Below, one piece after another: positions 9,131 to 19,186 of a stretch of 35,751 nucleotides of DNA. The notes below the pieces were generated by a model. It made no database searches. It saw only the letters and a list, made by a program, of their open reading frames with translations, and was not told the origin of the DNA. The stretch covers positions 1 through 35,751 of the forward strand of contig JAKLKA010000072.1 in assembly GCA_023150915.1 (NCBI GenBank). Direction: 5' to 3'. Numbering within the stretch: position 1 is the stretch's first letter; the number at the start of each line of letters is the position of its first letter. The stretch comes from Polyangiaceae bacterium. Lineage in GTDB: Bacteria > Myxococcota_A > Polyangia > Polyangiales > Polyangiaceae. The position numbers and the translations under genes are program-made.

Positions 9131-11781
9131 GCGTCGCTCTCTCCGACGAAGAGCGCGATCTTGCTCTCGATGGTGCCGACCGCCGCCTCGTCGGCGAAGG
9201 TGTCGGTGAGCGCCAGCTTGCCGTCGACCTTGCTCAGATAGCCCTGGTCCACGAATGCTGCCAGCGCACCCTCGATCAGCGGCTTGCTGACCGACTCTTT
9301 CCGGCTGAGCTCGCCGGCGAAGAACATGCGATTGCCGAGAGCCAGCGTCTTCTTGGTGAGCTCTTTCTCGCCCAGCGGGCCCTTGAGCAAGAGGGCCAGC
9401 CCCCGCGCCGCGACCCGGTACCCTTCGATGAAGTTGGTCACCACCGCGGAGTACAGCTCGAGCCACTCGCCCCCGCTCCAGCCATCGGCGCCCGGCCCGG
9501 GGACCAGATCGCCCGACCCATCGCGGCCCAGGGCGCCGCTCTCGTGCATGGCCAAGAGCGTCTCGTCGAAGATGGCGTCGAAGGGGGCGTCGGCGCGGAA
9601 GCGGAACTCGTGCTTGAACAGCCGCGACAGCGCCTGCACCCGCTCGCGCACGGTGTCTTCTGCCACCGGCGGCCCGGGCGCCACCAGCATGGCCACGGCG
9701 ACCAGCGCGCGCTCCACGAAGAAGTGCACGATGATGTTCTTCGAGGTGTCGAGCACCAGTCGGCGCTTCTCGACCGGGGTCAAGATCGACTCGTCTTCGA
9801 CGTTCTGCGAGCGCTTCTCTTTCAGGCCTTCGCCCAGGGGCGTGTGAACGTCGACCAGATCGGCGTCGACGTACATCTGCGCGGCTTCGCGGATCGCCTC
9901 GGCGCGCAGCGTGCCCGAAGGGGTCGCGGCGCTGCTCGAGATCCGCGCGCCCAGCGCCACCAGCACCTTGGCCAGCCGCGTGGCGCGGTCGACCAGCTCG
10001 GTGAACGGGACCCCACGGCGCGGGTGCGAGAGCAACGCCAGCGCCGTCAGCGCACCGGGCGAGACCGCGGTGACCTGGTTGATCTCGTCCATCACCCGGT
10101 TGCCCAGCCGGGTCACCAGTGCCCGGCGCTTGGCGGGCGAGCGAATGTCACCCAGCTCGGTGCCCAGCTCGCTGGCGATTTCTGCCAGCGACAGCACCTG
10201 CCCGAACTGGAGGTTGATGCGGCCATAGCGGTGGCGCAGCACCTCGGGGGTGCGCAGCAGATCGCCGGCGCCCTCTTTCTTCTTTTCGCCGCCGGCCATC
10301 TCGCTCTCGTAGCTGGCGGCTTCGACGATGCGTTCGTAGCCGATGCTGACCGGCACGAAATAGGTGGTGCGTTGGCTCACGCCCAGCGCCGCGTCGACGA
10401 TCATGTTGAGCAGACCGAACTTGGGCGGCAGAAGCTTGCCGGTGCGGCTGCGCCCGCCCTCGAGGAACAGCTCGATCGGGTAGCCATCGCGGATCAGCCG
10501 GCGGATGTAGGCGTCGACCACCGCCGTGTAGAGCTTGTCGCCCTTGAACGAGCGCCGGATGAAGAACGCGCCGCTGCGGCGGAACACGGTGCCGAGGGGG
10601 AAGAAGTTCAAGTTCTCACCCGCGGCGATCAGCGGCAGCTGCAGGTTCGACTCGTTGAACACGTAGCTGAGCACCAGATAGTCGATGTGGCTCTTGTGGC
10701 TGGGGAGCAGCACCAGCGAGCCCTGCTTCGCGGCGTCGCGGATGCGTTCGATCTCGCTCTTGTCGTACTCGATGCCGGCGTAGATGCGGTGAAAGACCCG
10801 GTCGAAGATGGCTTCGAGCCCCTTGATCGCCGCCATGTCCGGCGTGGCCTGCAGCTCGCGCAGCATGCCCAGCGCCCGAGCCGTGATCACATAGCGGTCG
10901 GTGGCCTTCTCGCCCGCGAGGTCTTCGATGATGCCGCGCAGGCGAGGGGTCCGCAGAATCTCCATCCGGACCCGATCGGGCGGCTTCTCGGCCGGCCAGG
11001 TCACGCTGCGGCGCTCGCGCTCGAGCCGGGCCAGCAGGGCATAGGTGATGCGGCGCACGGCCACGTCTTCGCCGACGCTGCTGTCTGCGAGGAAGGTGCG
11101 CAGGTCGAGCGGGGCGCCGGATTTGAGCGCGACGTGCTTGTAGTTGTACAAGAACTGGCCCACCGTGCGGATCGCGGTGGGCCACTCGCGGGGCCCGAGC
11201 ACGAAGTCGAACGACCCTGTGCCGCGCGTGTCGGGCTCTTTCGACCAGACGAAGACCTGGGGCACCAGCAAGATCGGCCGCTCGCGTTCGCGTTGCAGGC
11301 GGATCAGGGTGCGCATCAGGTCGTCACCCTCTTTCAGCCCGCGGCCGTGGCTGCCGCCGGCGGCCACGTCGAGCACGCCCGGCGGGCGCTTGAGGAACAG
11401 GGCCGCGGACCCGCCGCGCGCCAGGGCGTCTCGGAGCTCGTCCGAAGGGGTGACGTGGCGGCGGGGGAAGATGGCGTTGAGCCAGCCCTTGCCCATCGGG
11501 TTCAGGATCCACAGCCCGAGGTCGTTGGCGAACCGGACCTGCGGCAGGGCGAAGCGCTTGGTCAGGTGATCCAGCGCCAGAAAGTCGATGAAGTTCAGGC
11601 TACGCAGCACGTAGACCACGCTGCCGGTGCGGGCCATTCGCCGGACCTCTTCGACCCAGCTCTGATCGACCTGGATCCGATCGAAGAACGGACGATACAG
11701 CGCGCGGAGCGCGGGATTCGGTTCGTACGGTTGGGTCAGCTCACGCGGCATTCGCTGGCACAGCTCGTCCGGGCGAGGCAT
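9127..11781 (-). CDS. plsB: glycerol-3-phosphate 1-O-acyltransferase
   Basis: About 884 residues, a little longer than E. coli PlsB (807). The four acyltransferase blocks are visible: HKSHID with His near residue 362 (HX4D catalytic motif), FFIRRSFKG, FLEGGRSRTGK and FVPVSIGYERI. It acylates sn-1 of glycerol-3-phosphate at the inner membrane, the first step of phospholipid synthesis. The start is uncertain: in-frame ATGs lie at 11799, 11784, 11781 and 11751, and the first three abut or overlap the divergent lipoprotein start at 11783. 11751 (MPRELTQPY) is a reasonable alternative. It leads an overlapping operon with the M74 peptidase and the DNA methylase. Confidence 0.92.
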   Translation of the reverse strand: MPRPDELCQRMPRELTQPYEPNPALRALYRPFFDRIQVDQSWVEEVRRMARTGSVVYVLRSLNFIDFLALDHLTKRFALPQVRFANDLGLWILNPMGKGWLNAIFPRRHVTPSDELRDALARGGSAALFLKRPPGVLDVAAGGSHGRGLKEGDDLMRTLIRLQRERERPILLVPQVFVWSKEPDTRGTGSFDFVLGPREWPTAIRTVGQFLYNYKHVALKSGAPLDLRTFLADSSVGEDVAVRRITYALLARLERERRSVTWPAEKPPDRVRMEILRTPRLRGIIEDLAGEKATDRYVITARALGMLRELQATPDMAAIKGLEAIFDRVFHRIYAGIEYDKSEIERIRDAAKQGSLVLLPSHKSHIDYLVLSYVFNESNLQLPLIAAGENLNFFPLGTVFRRSGAFFIRRSFKGDKLYTAVVDAYIRRLIRDGYPIELFLEGGRSRTGKLLPPKFGLLNMIVDAALGVSQRTTYFVPVSIGYERIVEAASYESEMAGGEKKKEGAGDLLRTPEVLRHRYGRINLQFGQVLSLAEIASELGTELGDIRSPAKRRALVTRLGNRVMDEINQVTAVSPGALTALALLSHPRRGVPFTELVDRATRLAKVLVALGARISSSAATPSGTLRAEAIREAAQMYVDADLVDVHTPLGEGLKEKRSQNVEDESILTPVEKRRLVLDTSKNIIVHFFVERALVAVAMLVAPGPPVAEDTVRERVQALSRLFKHEFRFRADAPFDAIFDETLLAMHESGALGRDGSGDLVPGPGADGWSGGEWLELYSAVVTNFIEGYRVAARGLALLLKGPLGEKELTKKTLALGNRMFFAGELSRKESVSKPLIEGALAAFVDQGYLSKVDGKLALTDTFADEAAVGTIESKIALFVGESDA

Positions 11782-11782
11782 C

Positions 11783-13252
11783 ATGCGCCGCCGACCCATG
11801 CATTGCAATTCGCGCCGCGCCCCCGCTTTCTCGCTGGCCATTTCGGCGGCGCTCGTGGCGCTGGTGGGCTGCAAGCGGCGTGCGCCCGAGCCCCAGCCCA
11901 GCACCCCGCCGAGCGCGGCGCCCGCACCGGTGGCCGCCGCGCCCCGCTGCGTCGAGGCGCACCCGGGAAAGAGCTTCACCTTGGGCGAGCGATCGGCCGA
12001 CGGGGCAGACGCCGGCGACGACGAGGACGATGGGCTCGACCAGCCCGCGCTGCCCTTTGCCGTCGAGCTGGGCCGCGCGCTCCCGTTCGGCGACGGCTTC
12101 GCCGTCTCGGCGCTGTCCACGGTCGGGGGCAAGACCCGCGCCGTGGTGGCGCTGCTCGACGCCGAGGTGGGGGCGGGCAAGGTGGTCGAGCTCGGCACGC
12201 TGCATGGCGACCCCGACCCACCCGAGCTGGCCGGCTTCGAGTCGGAGCTGGTGGCGCTGGTGCACGACACCGATGCGGGCGGCGAGCTCTTGAAGCTGGC
12301 GGCGGTCCGACCCGGGCCGGACAAACCCAGCGTGGTGCTCGGTGCCGAGATCGCCGAGAGCCGCGACGAGTCGCGGGTGGCCGGCCTCGAGCTCGGGCCC
12401 GAGCGCGGCGTTGCCATCTGGGACGAGTGGAGCCTGGCCGACAAGCACGGTGTGATCGTCACCGCGAGCTTTGCCCGCAAGGACCTGTCGAACGTCACCA
12501 AGAAACGCATCGTGTCGCTGCCCAGCGAGGACGCCGAAGCCCCGCGCATCAGCCGGCGCCCGGGCGGCTTCTGGGCGGCTTGGATTTCCCGCAGCGCCGG
12601 CCCGAAGGCGAAGGCCGCGACGCCCAAGGCCGCCGCGCCCAAGGCCGGGGCGCCCAAGGCCCTGCCCAGCGCGTCTGCCAGCGCCGAGGCTCCGGAGCCC
12701 GCGCTGGTAGAGCTCGGCGAGCGCTGGGTGAGCGCGGTGCCGCTGGACGCGAACGGCGTGGCGATCTCGGAGCCCAAGCCGATCACCCCCAAGAACGCCC
12801 ATGTGCTGGTGTTCGAGCTGGCGACCGGCCCCGACGGCACGTTGCTCTTCTCGTGGCGCAACGACGACTCGGCGCCAGGCACCGAAGAGCGTCAGATCCA
12901 TCTGGGCAGCGTGAAGCCCGATGGCACCGTGGAGCGGCACTTGCTGGACGACGCGGGCCCCGGGGTCGGAGTCCCGGCGATCTTGGTGGACGACGCGCCG
13001 AAGGACCCTGCCGCGGCCCAGACCTGGCTCTCGCTCGCCAGCGTCTCGGACGCGACGCGCCTGGGCGCCCTGGGTCCGAGTGGCACTCTGCTCGACAGCC
13101 TGGCGGCCGAGCCGGTGGTGCGCAGCGGCGAGCTGATCGCGCTCGCCCGGGGCCGCATGCTGCTGGCCCGGCCGCGGGGGATGGCGATGGAGCTCGGCTT
13201 GGTCGAGTGCAAGCCCGGGCCGGCGCCGTTGAAGGACGCGGGCGCGGACTGA
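11783..13252 (+). CDS. lipoprotein of unknown function
   Basis: 489 residues from the ATG at 11783 (or 477 from 11798-type downstream starts). The signal peptide ends in the lipobox ALVGC (Cys30), followed by a Pro/Ala/Ser-rich spacer. The body lacks recognised motifs; repeated short segments such as RAVVALLDAEVG and GTLLFSWRNDD suggest a beta-rich, possibly propeller-like, fold. A low-complexity Lys/Ala/Pro insert (about 273-300, repeats of PKAAAPKAGAPKA) interrupts it. It diverges from plsB with overlapping 5' ends and converges on the OppF-like gene with 4 bp between stops. Function cannot be assigned. Confidence 0.8.
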   Translation: MRRRPMHCNSRRAPAFSLAISAALVALVGCKRRAPEPQPSTPPSAAPAPVAAAPRCVEAHPGKSFTLGERSADGADAGDDEDDGLDQPALPFAVELGRALPFGDGFAVSALSTVGGKTRAVVALLDAEVGAGKVVELGTLHGDPDPPELAGFESELVALVHDTDAGGELLKLAAVRPGPDKPSVVLGAEIAESRDESRVAGLELGPERGVAIWDEWSLADKHGVIVTASFARKDLSNVTKKRIVSLPSEDAEAPRISRRPGGFWAAWISRSAGPKAKAATPKAAAPKAGAPKALPSASASAEAPEPALVELGERWVSAVPLDANGVAISEPKPITPKNAHVLVFELATGPDGTLLFSWRNDDSAPGTEERQIHLGSVKPDGTVERHLLDDAGPGVGVPAILVDDAPKDPAAAQTWLSLASVSDATRLGALGPSGTLLDSLAAEPVVRSGELIALARGRMLLARPRGMAMELGLVECKPGPAPLKDAGAD

Positions 13253-13256
13253 ACGT

Positions 13257-14347
13257 TCAGACGTAAGGGTTCCAGCACGCCACGCGGTGGTGGCTGTCTT
13301 TCTCGATCTCGGACAGCGGAGGGCTCTCGACGTCGCACTTGCCCTTCTCGGCGCGGGTGCAGCGCGGGTGAAACGCGCAGCCCGCCGGGGGATCGATCGG
13401 GCTCGGGACGTCACCCTCGAGCAGAATGCGAAGGCGGCGGCGCTCGGGGTCCGGAACCGGGATCGCCGAGAGCAGCGCGCGCGTGTACGGGTGGTGGCGT
13501 TTTTCGTAGAGCGCGGCCGCCGGCGCCACCTCCACGATCTTGCCGAGGTACATCACTGCCACCCGGCGGCTGACGTATTCGACCACCTTCAGATCGTGCG
13601 AAATGAACAGGTACGACAGGTTGTACTCTTCCTGCAGATCGAGCAGCAAGTTGACGATCTGCGCCTGAATCGACACATCGAGGGCGCTGATCGGCTCGTC
13701 GCAAACGATGAAGTCGGGCTCTACTGCCAGCGCCCGCGCGATGCCGATGCGCTGACGCTGCCCGCCGCTGAACTCGTGGGGGTAGCGCTGCATCGCCTCG
13801 GGGCGCAGCCCGACGCGCTTCAAGAGCGCCTCGACCTTGGCCTCTTCTTCCGAGCGCGAGCTGGCCAGCTGGTGGATCTTCAGCGCCTCGCCCACGATCG
13901 CGCGCACGGTCATGCGGGGGTTCAGTGACGAGTACGGATCCTGGAAGATGATCTGCATCTTGCGCCGCAGCGGACGGAGCTGCGCCTGCGACAGCGGCGT
14001 GATGTCTTTGCCGTCGAACACGATGCGACCGAACGTGGGCTCGACCAGCCGCAGCACCGCGCGGCCGAGGGTGCTCTTGCCGCAGCCGCTTTCGCCCACC
14101 AGGCCCAACGTCTCGCCCGAGCGCACGTAGAAGGTCACGCCGTCGACGGCCCGCACCAGCTTGGTGCGGCCCAGCAGGCCCTTCTTCACCGGAAAGAACT
14201 TCGCCAGCCGCTCGACCTGGAGCAGCGTCTTCTTCTTCTTCTTCGGCGCCGGTTCCGCGCCGTTCGACGGCTCGGCGGTCGGCGGCTCCCACAGCGCCGA
14301 GCTTCCCAGGTCGGACTCGGGCTGGTCGGGGGGGCGGGGGTCGTCGC

Positions 14348-14351
<4 letters not shown>
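13257..14351 (-). CDS. oligopeptide/dipeptide ABC transporter ATP-binding protein, OppF/DppF type
   Basis: 364 residues using a TTG start at 14351 whose bases overlap the OppD-like stop (TTGA). A Pro-rich head with a KKKKK run (about 36-41) precedes a complete ABC domain: Walker [11 protein letters not shown]-loop [10 protein letters not shown], signature SGGQRQR, Walker [13 protein letters not shown] and H-loop ISHD. The C-terminal [13 protein letters not shown] and Cys pattern (CAFHPRC...C...C) is the oligo_HPY extension specific to Opp/Dpp ATPases. It should pair with the upstream ATPase to energise peptide import, but no permease or binding protein is encoded here. Confidence 0.9.
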
Positions 14352-15358
<1,007 letters not shown>

Positions 15359-15389
15359 CGCTCTGTGGGTTACACCACATTCGGGTCGG

Positions 15390-16040
15390 CTAGCGCACGT
15401 AGATTTCGAGGCGGGGACTGCGGCCTCCGGCGACACCGGTGGCGAAGCTGGCGCCGGCGGCGTCGCCCGCCGCGGCCCGGAGCGCGATGCCGTGGTCGCT
15501 TGCCGTGTTCTTCGCCAGGTGACGGACCAGCGCCGTGACGTCGATGCGCAGCGGGCCGGGGGGGGCCGAGCGCGCGATGCCGCGGCCGCGCGGCAGACCG
15601 AGCTCGGGTTGTGAGGCCAGCGTGAGCGCGTGCGGCTGCCACCGCTCGGCCACGCGCCAGGCATCGACCGGCACGTCTTCGTTCGAGCCGAAGGTGGCCG
15701 CCATGGGCTCGAGGATCACGAACGCAGCCTCGATGCGTCGCTGGTCGCGCCACACGCCGGGGAAGCGCAGGTACAGGGTCGCGGTCGTGCCTGCACTGCT
15801 GCCGAAGGTGACCGCCGCCGGGAGCTCCCCGGGCTCGCGTTGCCGGCCTTCGACCACCGCCATGGCCTCGGGCTCGACCACCAGCCGCTGGCTGTCGGCG
15901 GGGACCGGATCGCCACCGGCCACCACGCAGCGATTCGCCAGGCACTCTTGGCCCTCGGGACACGTGCCCGCCGACGCGCAGGGCTCTGGCCCGCGCGAGC
16001 ACGCGAGGACGAGCAGCACCGAGCAGAAGAGCGGTCTCAT
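15390..16040 (-). CDS. DNRLRE-like lipoprotein
   Basis: 216 residues from the ATG at 16040. The signal peptide ends in LVLAC (Cys14) and is followed by a short Cys-rich EGF-like segment ([18 protein letters not shown]) common in myxobacterial lipoproteins. The rest resembles a DNRLRE-type beta-sandwich: an ATLYLRFPG strand, AAFVILEPM, a WRVAERW segment and the hallmark [20 protein letters not shown]. Such domains are found on secreted and surface proteins, often in carbohydrate or adhesion contexts. Assignment is by eye and moderate. A TGATAGACT element overlapping the VWA gene's stop could drive it separately. Confidence 0.75.
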   Translation of the reverse strand: MRPLFCSVLLVLACSRGPEPCASAGTCPEGQECLANRCVVAGGDPVPADSQRLVVEPEAMAVVEGRQREPGELPAAVTFGSSAGTTATLYLRFPGVWRDQRRIEAAFVILEPMAATFGSNEDVPVDAWRVAERWQPHALTLASQPELGLPRGRGIARSAPPGPLRIDVTALVRHLAKNTASDHGIALRAAAGDAAGASFATGVAGGRSPRLEIYVR

Positions 16041-16051
16041 CGAGCCGCGGC

Positions 16052-16060
16052 AGTCTATCA
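16052..16060 (-). promoter_or_regulatory. candidate extended -10 TGATAGACT
   Basis: Minus-strand TGATAGACT with hexamer TAGACT at 16057-16052, 11 nt before the ATG at 16040. Its TGA is also the stop codon of the upstream VWA gene (16060-16058). No Shine-Dalgarno is evident. Confidence 0.4.
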
Positions 16061-19000
16061 CCCCCGTCGGCCACGGCGGCGAGCCAGCAAGATCTCGGCG
16101 GCGCTCATCGCGCGGACCGACGGCGGCGGGGCGTCGGGCGCCGCGGCGGGCGGGTGGGCGGCTGCCGGCGGGGGCGCGGCCACCGGGCGTGGAGGGGGCG
16201 GCGGGTGCCCGAACCGCGGCACGCTGGGTGGGGGTGTGTCGGTCGCCACGGTGGGCCGCGCGAGCTCGGCGCCGCGTTCGAGCTTCCGCTCGCGCAGCGC
16301 CCCGAGGGTGGTCGCGCTGGACTGGGTCTCGGCTGCGCGAGCCTGAGCGCGCGCTTCGCGCCGGGCCTCGCGCTCGCGCAGGCGCGACTGCAGCCGCCCG
16401 GGCAGCGCGCTCAGCCGCTCGGGCAACGCCAGCTTGCGCGCCGCGACGCCGAACAAGAGCGTGAGCGCCGCCAGCAAGAGCAGCGGCGGGACCAGGCTGG
16501 TGTAGGCGAAGCGCTTGGCGCTGCGCTCTTTGTAGATGCCCGCCAGCGTGTCCCGGACCTGTCCGCCGGTGATCTCGGCGATGCGGGTGAGCATGCCGCG
16601 GTCGGTGCCGGTGGGTCGCAGCTCTTCGCCGGCGCTGAGCACGGCGCCGGTGGTCGCCACGGGGTCGCCGGCGATCTCGTCGATGGCCGTGGCGATGTAG
16701 GCGCCGGGTCGCGACAGCGGCACGGACGCGGCGTAGGCCCCGGCGCCCACGGCCTCGAGGGGGATCTCGCGCTGGAAGCCGTCGGGGCCTCCCACCCGCA
16801 CTTTGAGCCGGCGGAAGCTCTCGGCGCGGCCGTCGTCGCCGACCAGGTTGGCGCGCACGTGCAGCTCGCCGCCCGCGGCGTCGGCCTCGAGGCGCACGCG
16901 TGGGTCGTCGGCGCGGCGGGTCAGGTCACGGGCCAGCTGTCCGAACATGCGGGCCGCCTCGGGCGACGCCGTCCAGGCCTGCCCCCAACGGTCCTTGAAA
17001 TCGCTGGTGAACGCTCCGGCGCGGCCGATGCCGATCGACCAGGTCGCGAGGATTGGGTCACCCTCGGGGCCCTTGAGGTGAACCTGCGCGCGACCCTTCG
17101 GGATCGTGACCACGTAGCCGGTGAGCGCCGGCAGCGCCCCGACGTCGATGCCGCGGGTCGCCGCGCCCGGGGCGCCGCCCGCGGGCTTGAAGGTGGTCTC
17201 GTTGATCGAGCTCTTCGCGGCCAGCACCGTCTCTTGGGCGAAGATCGCGGGCAATCGCCCGGCATCTTCCACCAGGTAGAAGCGGCCATCGCCCAGGCGC
17301 GCCATCTTCTCCAGATCGGCCGTGTCGCCCCCGCGCCCGAGCGAGATCACGCTGGTGGTGATGCCTCGGGCCTTGGCCCCCGCGACCAGCCCGAAGGCGC
17401 CCGCCCGCTCTTCGGCGTCGGATCCATCGGCGAACAACAGCAGGTGCTTCAGGTTGACCTTCTCGCGCGCCAGGGCCGCGTAGGCATCTTTCAGGGTCAG
17501 GTCGACGTAGATCCCGCCCCCGCCCGGCCCCACCGCCCGAATGGCCTTGGTGACGGCGGTCTTGTCCGTGACGGGACCGAGCGGAACGGTCCAGCTGACC
17601 ACGGTATCGACGTGCATCACACCCAGCCGGTCGCCGGCGCCGAGCAGCTCGGCGGAGCGCGCTGCGGCCTCGTTGGCCAGCTCGAGCTTGGTGTGCGCGC
17701 CCGCCTTCATCGCCATCGAGCCGGAGTAGTCGATGGCGATCACCTCGGCCAGGCTCGCGCGCCGTCGCTCTTGCTTCAGATCGAACGAGACCGGGCTGAT
17801 CTCTTCGATCGGGGTCTTTCCGAAGCCGCCGGGCCCGAGCGACTTCTCGCCGCCCATCAGCAAGAGGCCGCCGCCCAGGTCGCGCACGTAGCTGGCCAGG
17901 GCGTCGATCTGGGTCGACGACAGGTCGGGCGCCGGGATGTCCGACAGCACGAGCACGTCGTAGGCGGCGAAGCCGGCGATGTCCGCCGGAACGCCGCTCG
18001 GGCCCACGGTGTCGACCCGGAATGCGGCCCCCTCGAGCGCGCGGACCATGGCCGCTGCGAGCTTCGGATCGGCCTCCATCACCAGGGCTGCGGCCTGCCC
18101 CCGCACACGCACGAAGGTCGAACCGCTGTTGTCCTCGGGGCGCACGTCCAGCTTGGGGTCGAGCGCGGTGATCTCCACGTCGTACCGATGCAGCCCCGGC
18201 CCGGGAGCCTGCTCGCGCAAGCGCAGCACGTCTTCGCCGGCGGCGACCTTGGCGCTCCCCTTCCGCAAGAGCTGGCCATCGCGGAAGATCCGGAGCTCGA
18301 CCGGGGTCTCGGCGGTCGCCGAGGTCACGATCCGCATCTCGATGGTCTCGCCTTCGCTGGCCCGTGGGGGCATGCGCAGCGCCGCCAGGCGAACGTCGGG
18401 GACCTTCGCCTGGTCGAGGGGGACGACGTCGACCGGGATGCCCGCCGCGACGGCCGCCGCCGCCGCCTCGAGCGGGTCGCCGCGGGTCGAGACGCCGTCG
18501 CTCAGCACCACGATCCGGGCCGCCGAGTCCGCGGGCACCTCGGCCAGGGCTCGACGAATGGCCCCGGCGATGTCGGTTCCGTCGCGCCCGAGCTCGACCT
18601 TCTGCGGGGCCGGCAGGCGGGTGCGCGGCCGCAGGGGGTCCTCGACCGCGGCTTCGGCGGCGAAGGCCAGGGTGCCGATGCGATCGTCGTCGCGCATGCC
18701 CAGCTCGGCCAGCTGAAGCTCGCTGCGCACGCGCGCGTCGGCGTCGGGCACCAGATCGATGCTGCGGCTGCGATCGATGGCGACCAGCACCGCCAGCCGG
18801 TCCAGGGGCTTTCCCAGCTCGGCGCCGACGATGGCCAGGCCCGCCGCGAGCGCCGAGGCCCCGATCAAGAGCTCGGTCAGCGCTCGGCGTGCGGCGCCCT
18901 GTCGGGGTGACAGCGCCAGCAGCCGGTGGGCAACGGCCACGAGCACCACCGCCACCGGCAGCGCGAACAGGGGGCGCTCGAACCGCACATAGTGCTCGGG

Positions 19001-19186
19001 CAAGAGCCGAGTCCAGGTCAGCCCGAGATACAGGGTGGGGAGCACGCCGAGCAGCGTGAGCGCAAGGAGCAGGGGGCGGCGCCCGAGCCCGGCCTGCCGC
19101 AGGGCGAACGCCAGGTAGGTCCCGAAAGCCAGCGCGCCCAGAGCGAGCGCGACCCAGGGCAGCTGCGCCGCGACGGCCGGAGGCAT
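16058..19186 (-). CDS. large membrane protein with two VWA domains
   Basis: 1042 residues; the ATG at 19186 shares one base with the upstream stop (TGATG). N-terminal transmembrane helices (about 10-30, 38-56, 70-90, 108-125) lead to a first VWA domain with MIDAS DRSRS near residue 138, a beta-rich segment, a glutamine-amidotransferase-like stretch (YDVLVLSDIPAPD, GGGLLLMGGE) and a second VWA domain with MIDAS DYSGS near 484. A late helix (about 894-915) is followed by a basic coiled coil and a Pro-rich tail (PPPPPRP) that would be cytosolic. Two intact DxSxS motifs imply metal-dependent ligand binding. With BatA-like, DUF58 and MoxR genes upstream it belongs to a MoxR/VWA system. Confidence 0.88.
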   Translation of the reverse strand: MPPAVAAQLPWVALALGALAFGTYLAFALRQAGLGRRPLLLALTLLGVLPTLYLGLTWTRLLPEHYVRFERPLFALPVAVVLVAVAHRLLALSPRQGAARRALTELLIGASALAAGLAIVGAELGKPLDRLAVLVAIDRSRSIDLVPDADARVRSELQLAELGMRDDDRIGTLAFAAEAAVEDPLRPRTRLPAPQKVELGRDGTDIAGAIRRALAEVPADSAARIVVLSDGVSTRGDPLEAAAAAVAAGIPVDVVPLDQAKVPDVRLAALRMPPRASEGETIEMRIVTSATAETPVELRIFRDGQLLRKGSAKVAAGEDVLRLREQAPGPGLHRYDVEITALDPKLDVRPEDNSGSTFVRVRGQAAALVMEADPKLAAAMVRALEGAAFRVDTVGPSGVPADIAGFAAYDVLVLSDIPAPDLSSTQIDALASYVRDLGGGLLLMGGEKSLGPGGFGKTPIEEISPVSFDLKQERRRASLAEVIAIDYSGSMAMKAGAHTKLELANEAAARSAELLGAGDRLGVMHVDTVVSWTVPLGPVTDKTAVTKAIRAVGPGGGGIYVDLTLKDAYAALAREKVNLKHLLLFADGSDAEERAGAFGLVAGAKARGITTSVISLGRGGDTADLEKMARLGDGRFYLVEDAGRLPAIFAQETVLAAKSSINETTFKPAGGAPGAATRGIDVGALPALTGYVVTIPKGRAQVHLKGPEGDPILATWSIGIGRAGAFTSDFKDRWGQAWTASPEAARMFGQLARDLTRRADDPRVRLEADAAGGELHVRANLVGDDGRAESFRRLKVRVGGPDGFQREIPLEAVGAGAYAASVPLSRPGAYIATAIDEIAGDPVATTGAVLSAGEELRPTGTDRGMLTRIAEITGGQVRDTLAGIYKERSAKRFAYTSLVPPLLLLAALTLLFGVAARKLALPERLSALPGRLQSRLREREARREARAQARAAETQSSATTLGALRERKLERGAELARPTVATDTPPPSVPRFGHPPPPPRPVAAPPPAAAHPPAAAPDAPPPSVRAMSAAEILLARRRGRRG

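Noticed and set aside
9544-13266. A very long open frame on the plus strand opposite plsB and in another frame of the lipoprotein gene
   Set aside because: It lies antisense to the well-supported plsB frame, has no motif and shows the Arg/Ala/Gly/His/Gln-rich composition of GC-skewed shadow frames.
16154-18910. Long plus-strand open frame opposite the two-VWA gene
   Set aside because: Antisense shadow; composition and lack of domains or start signals argue against a gene.
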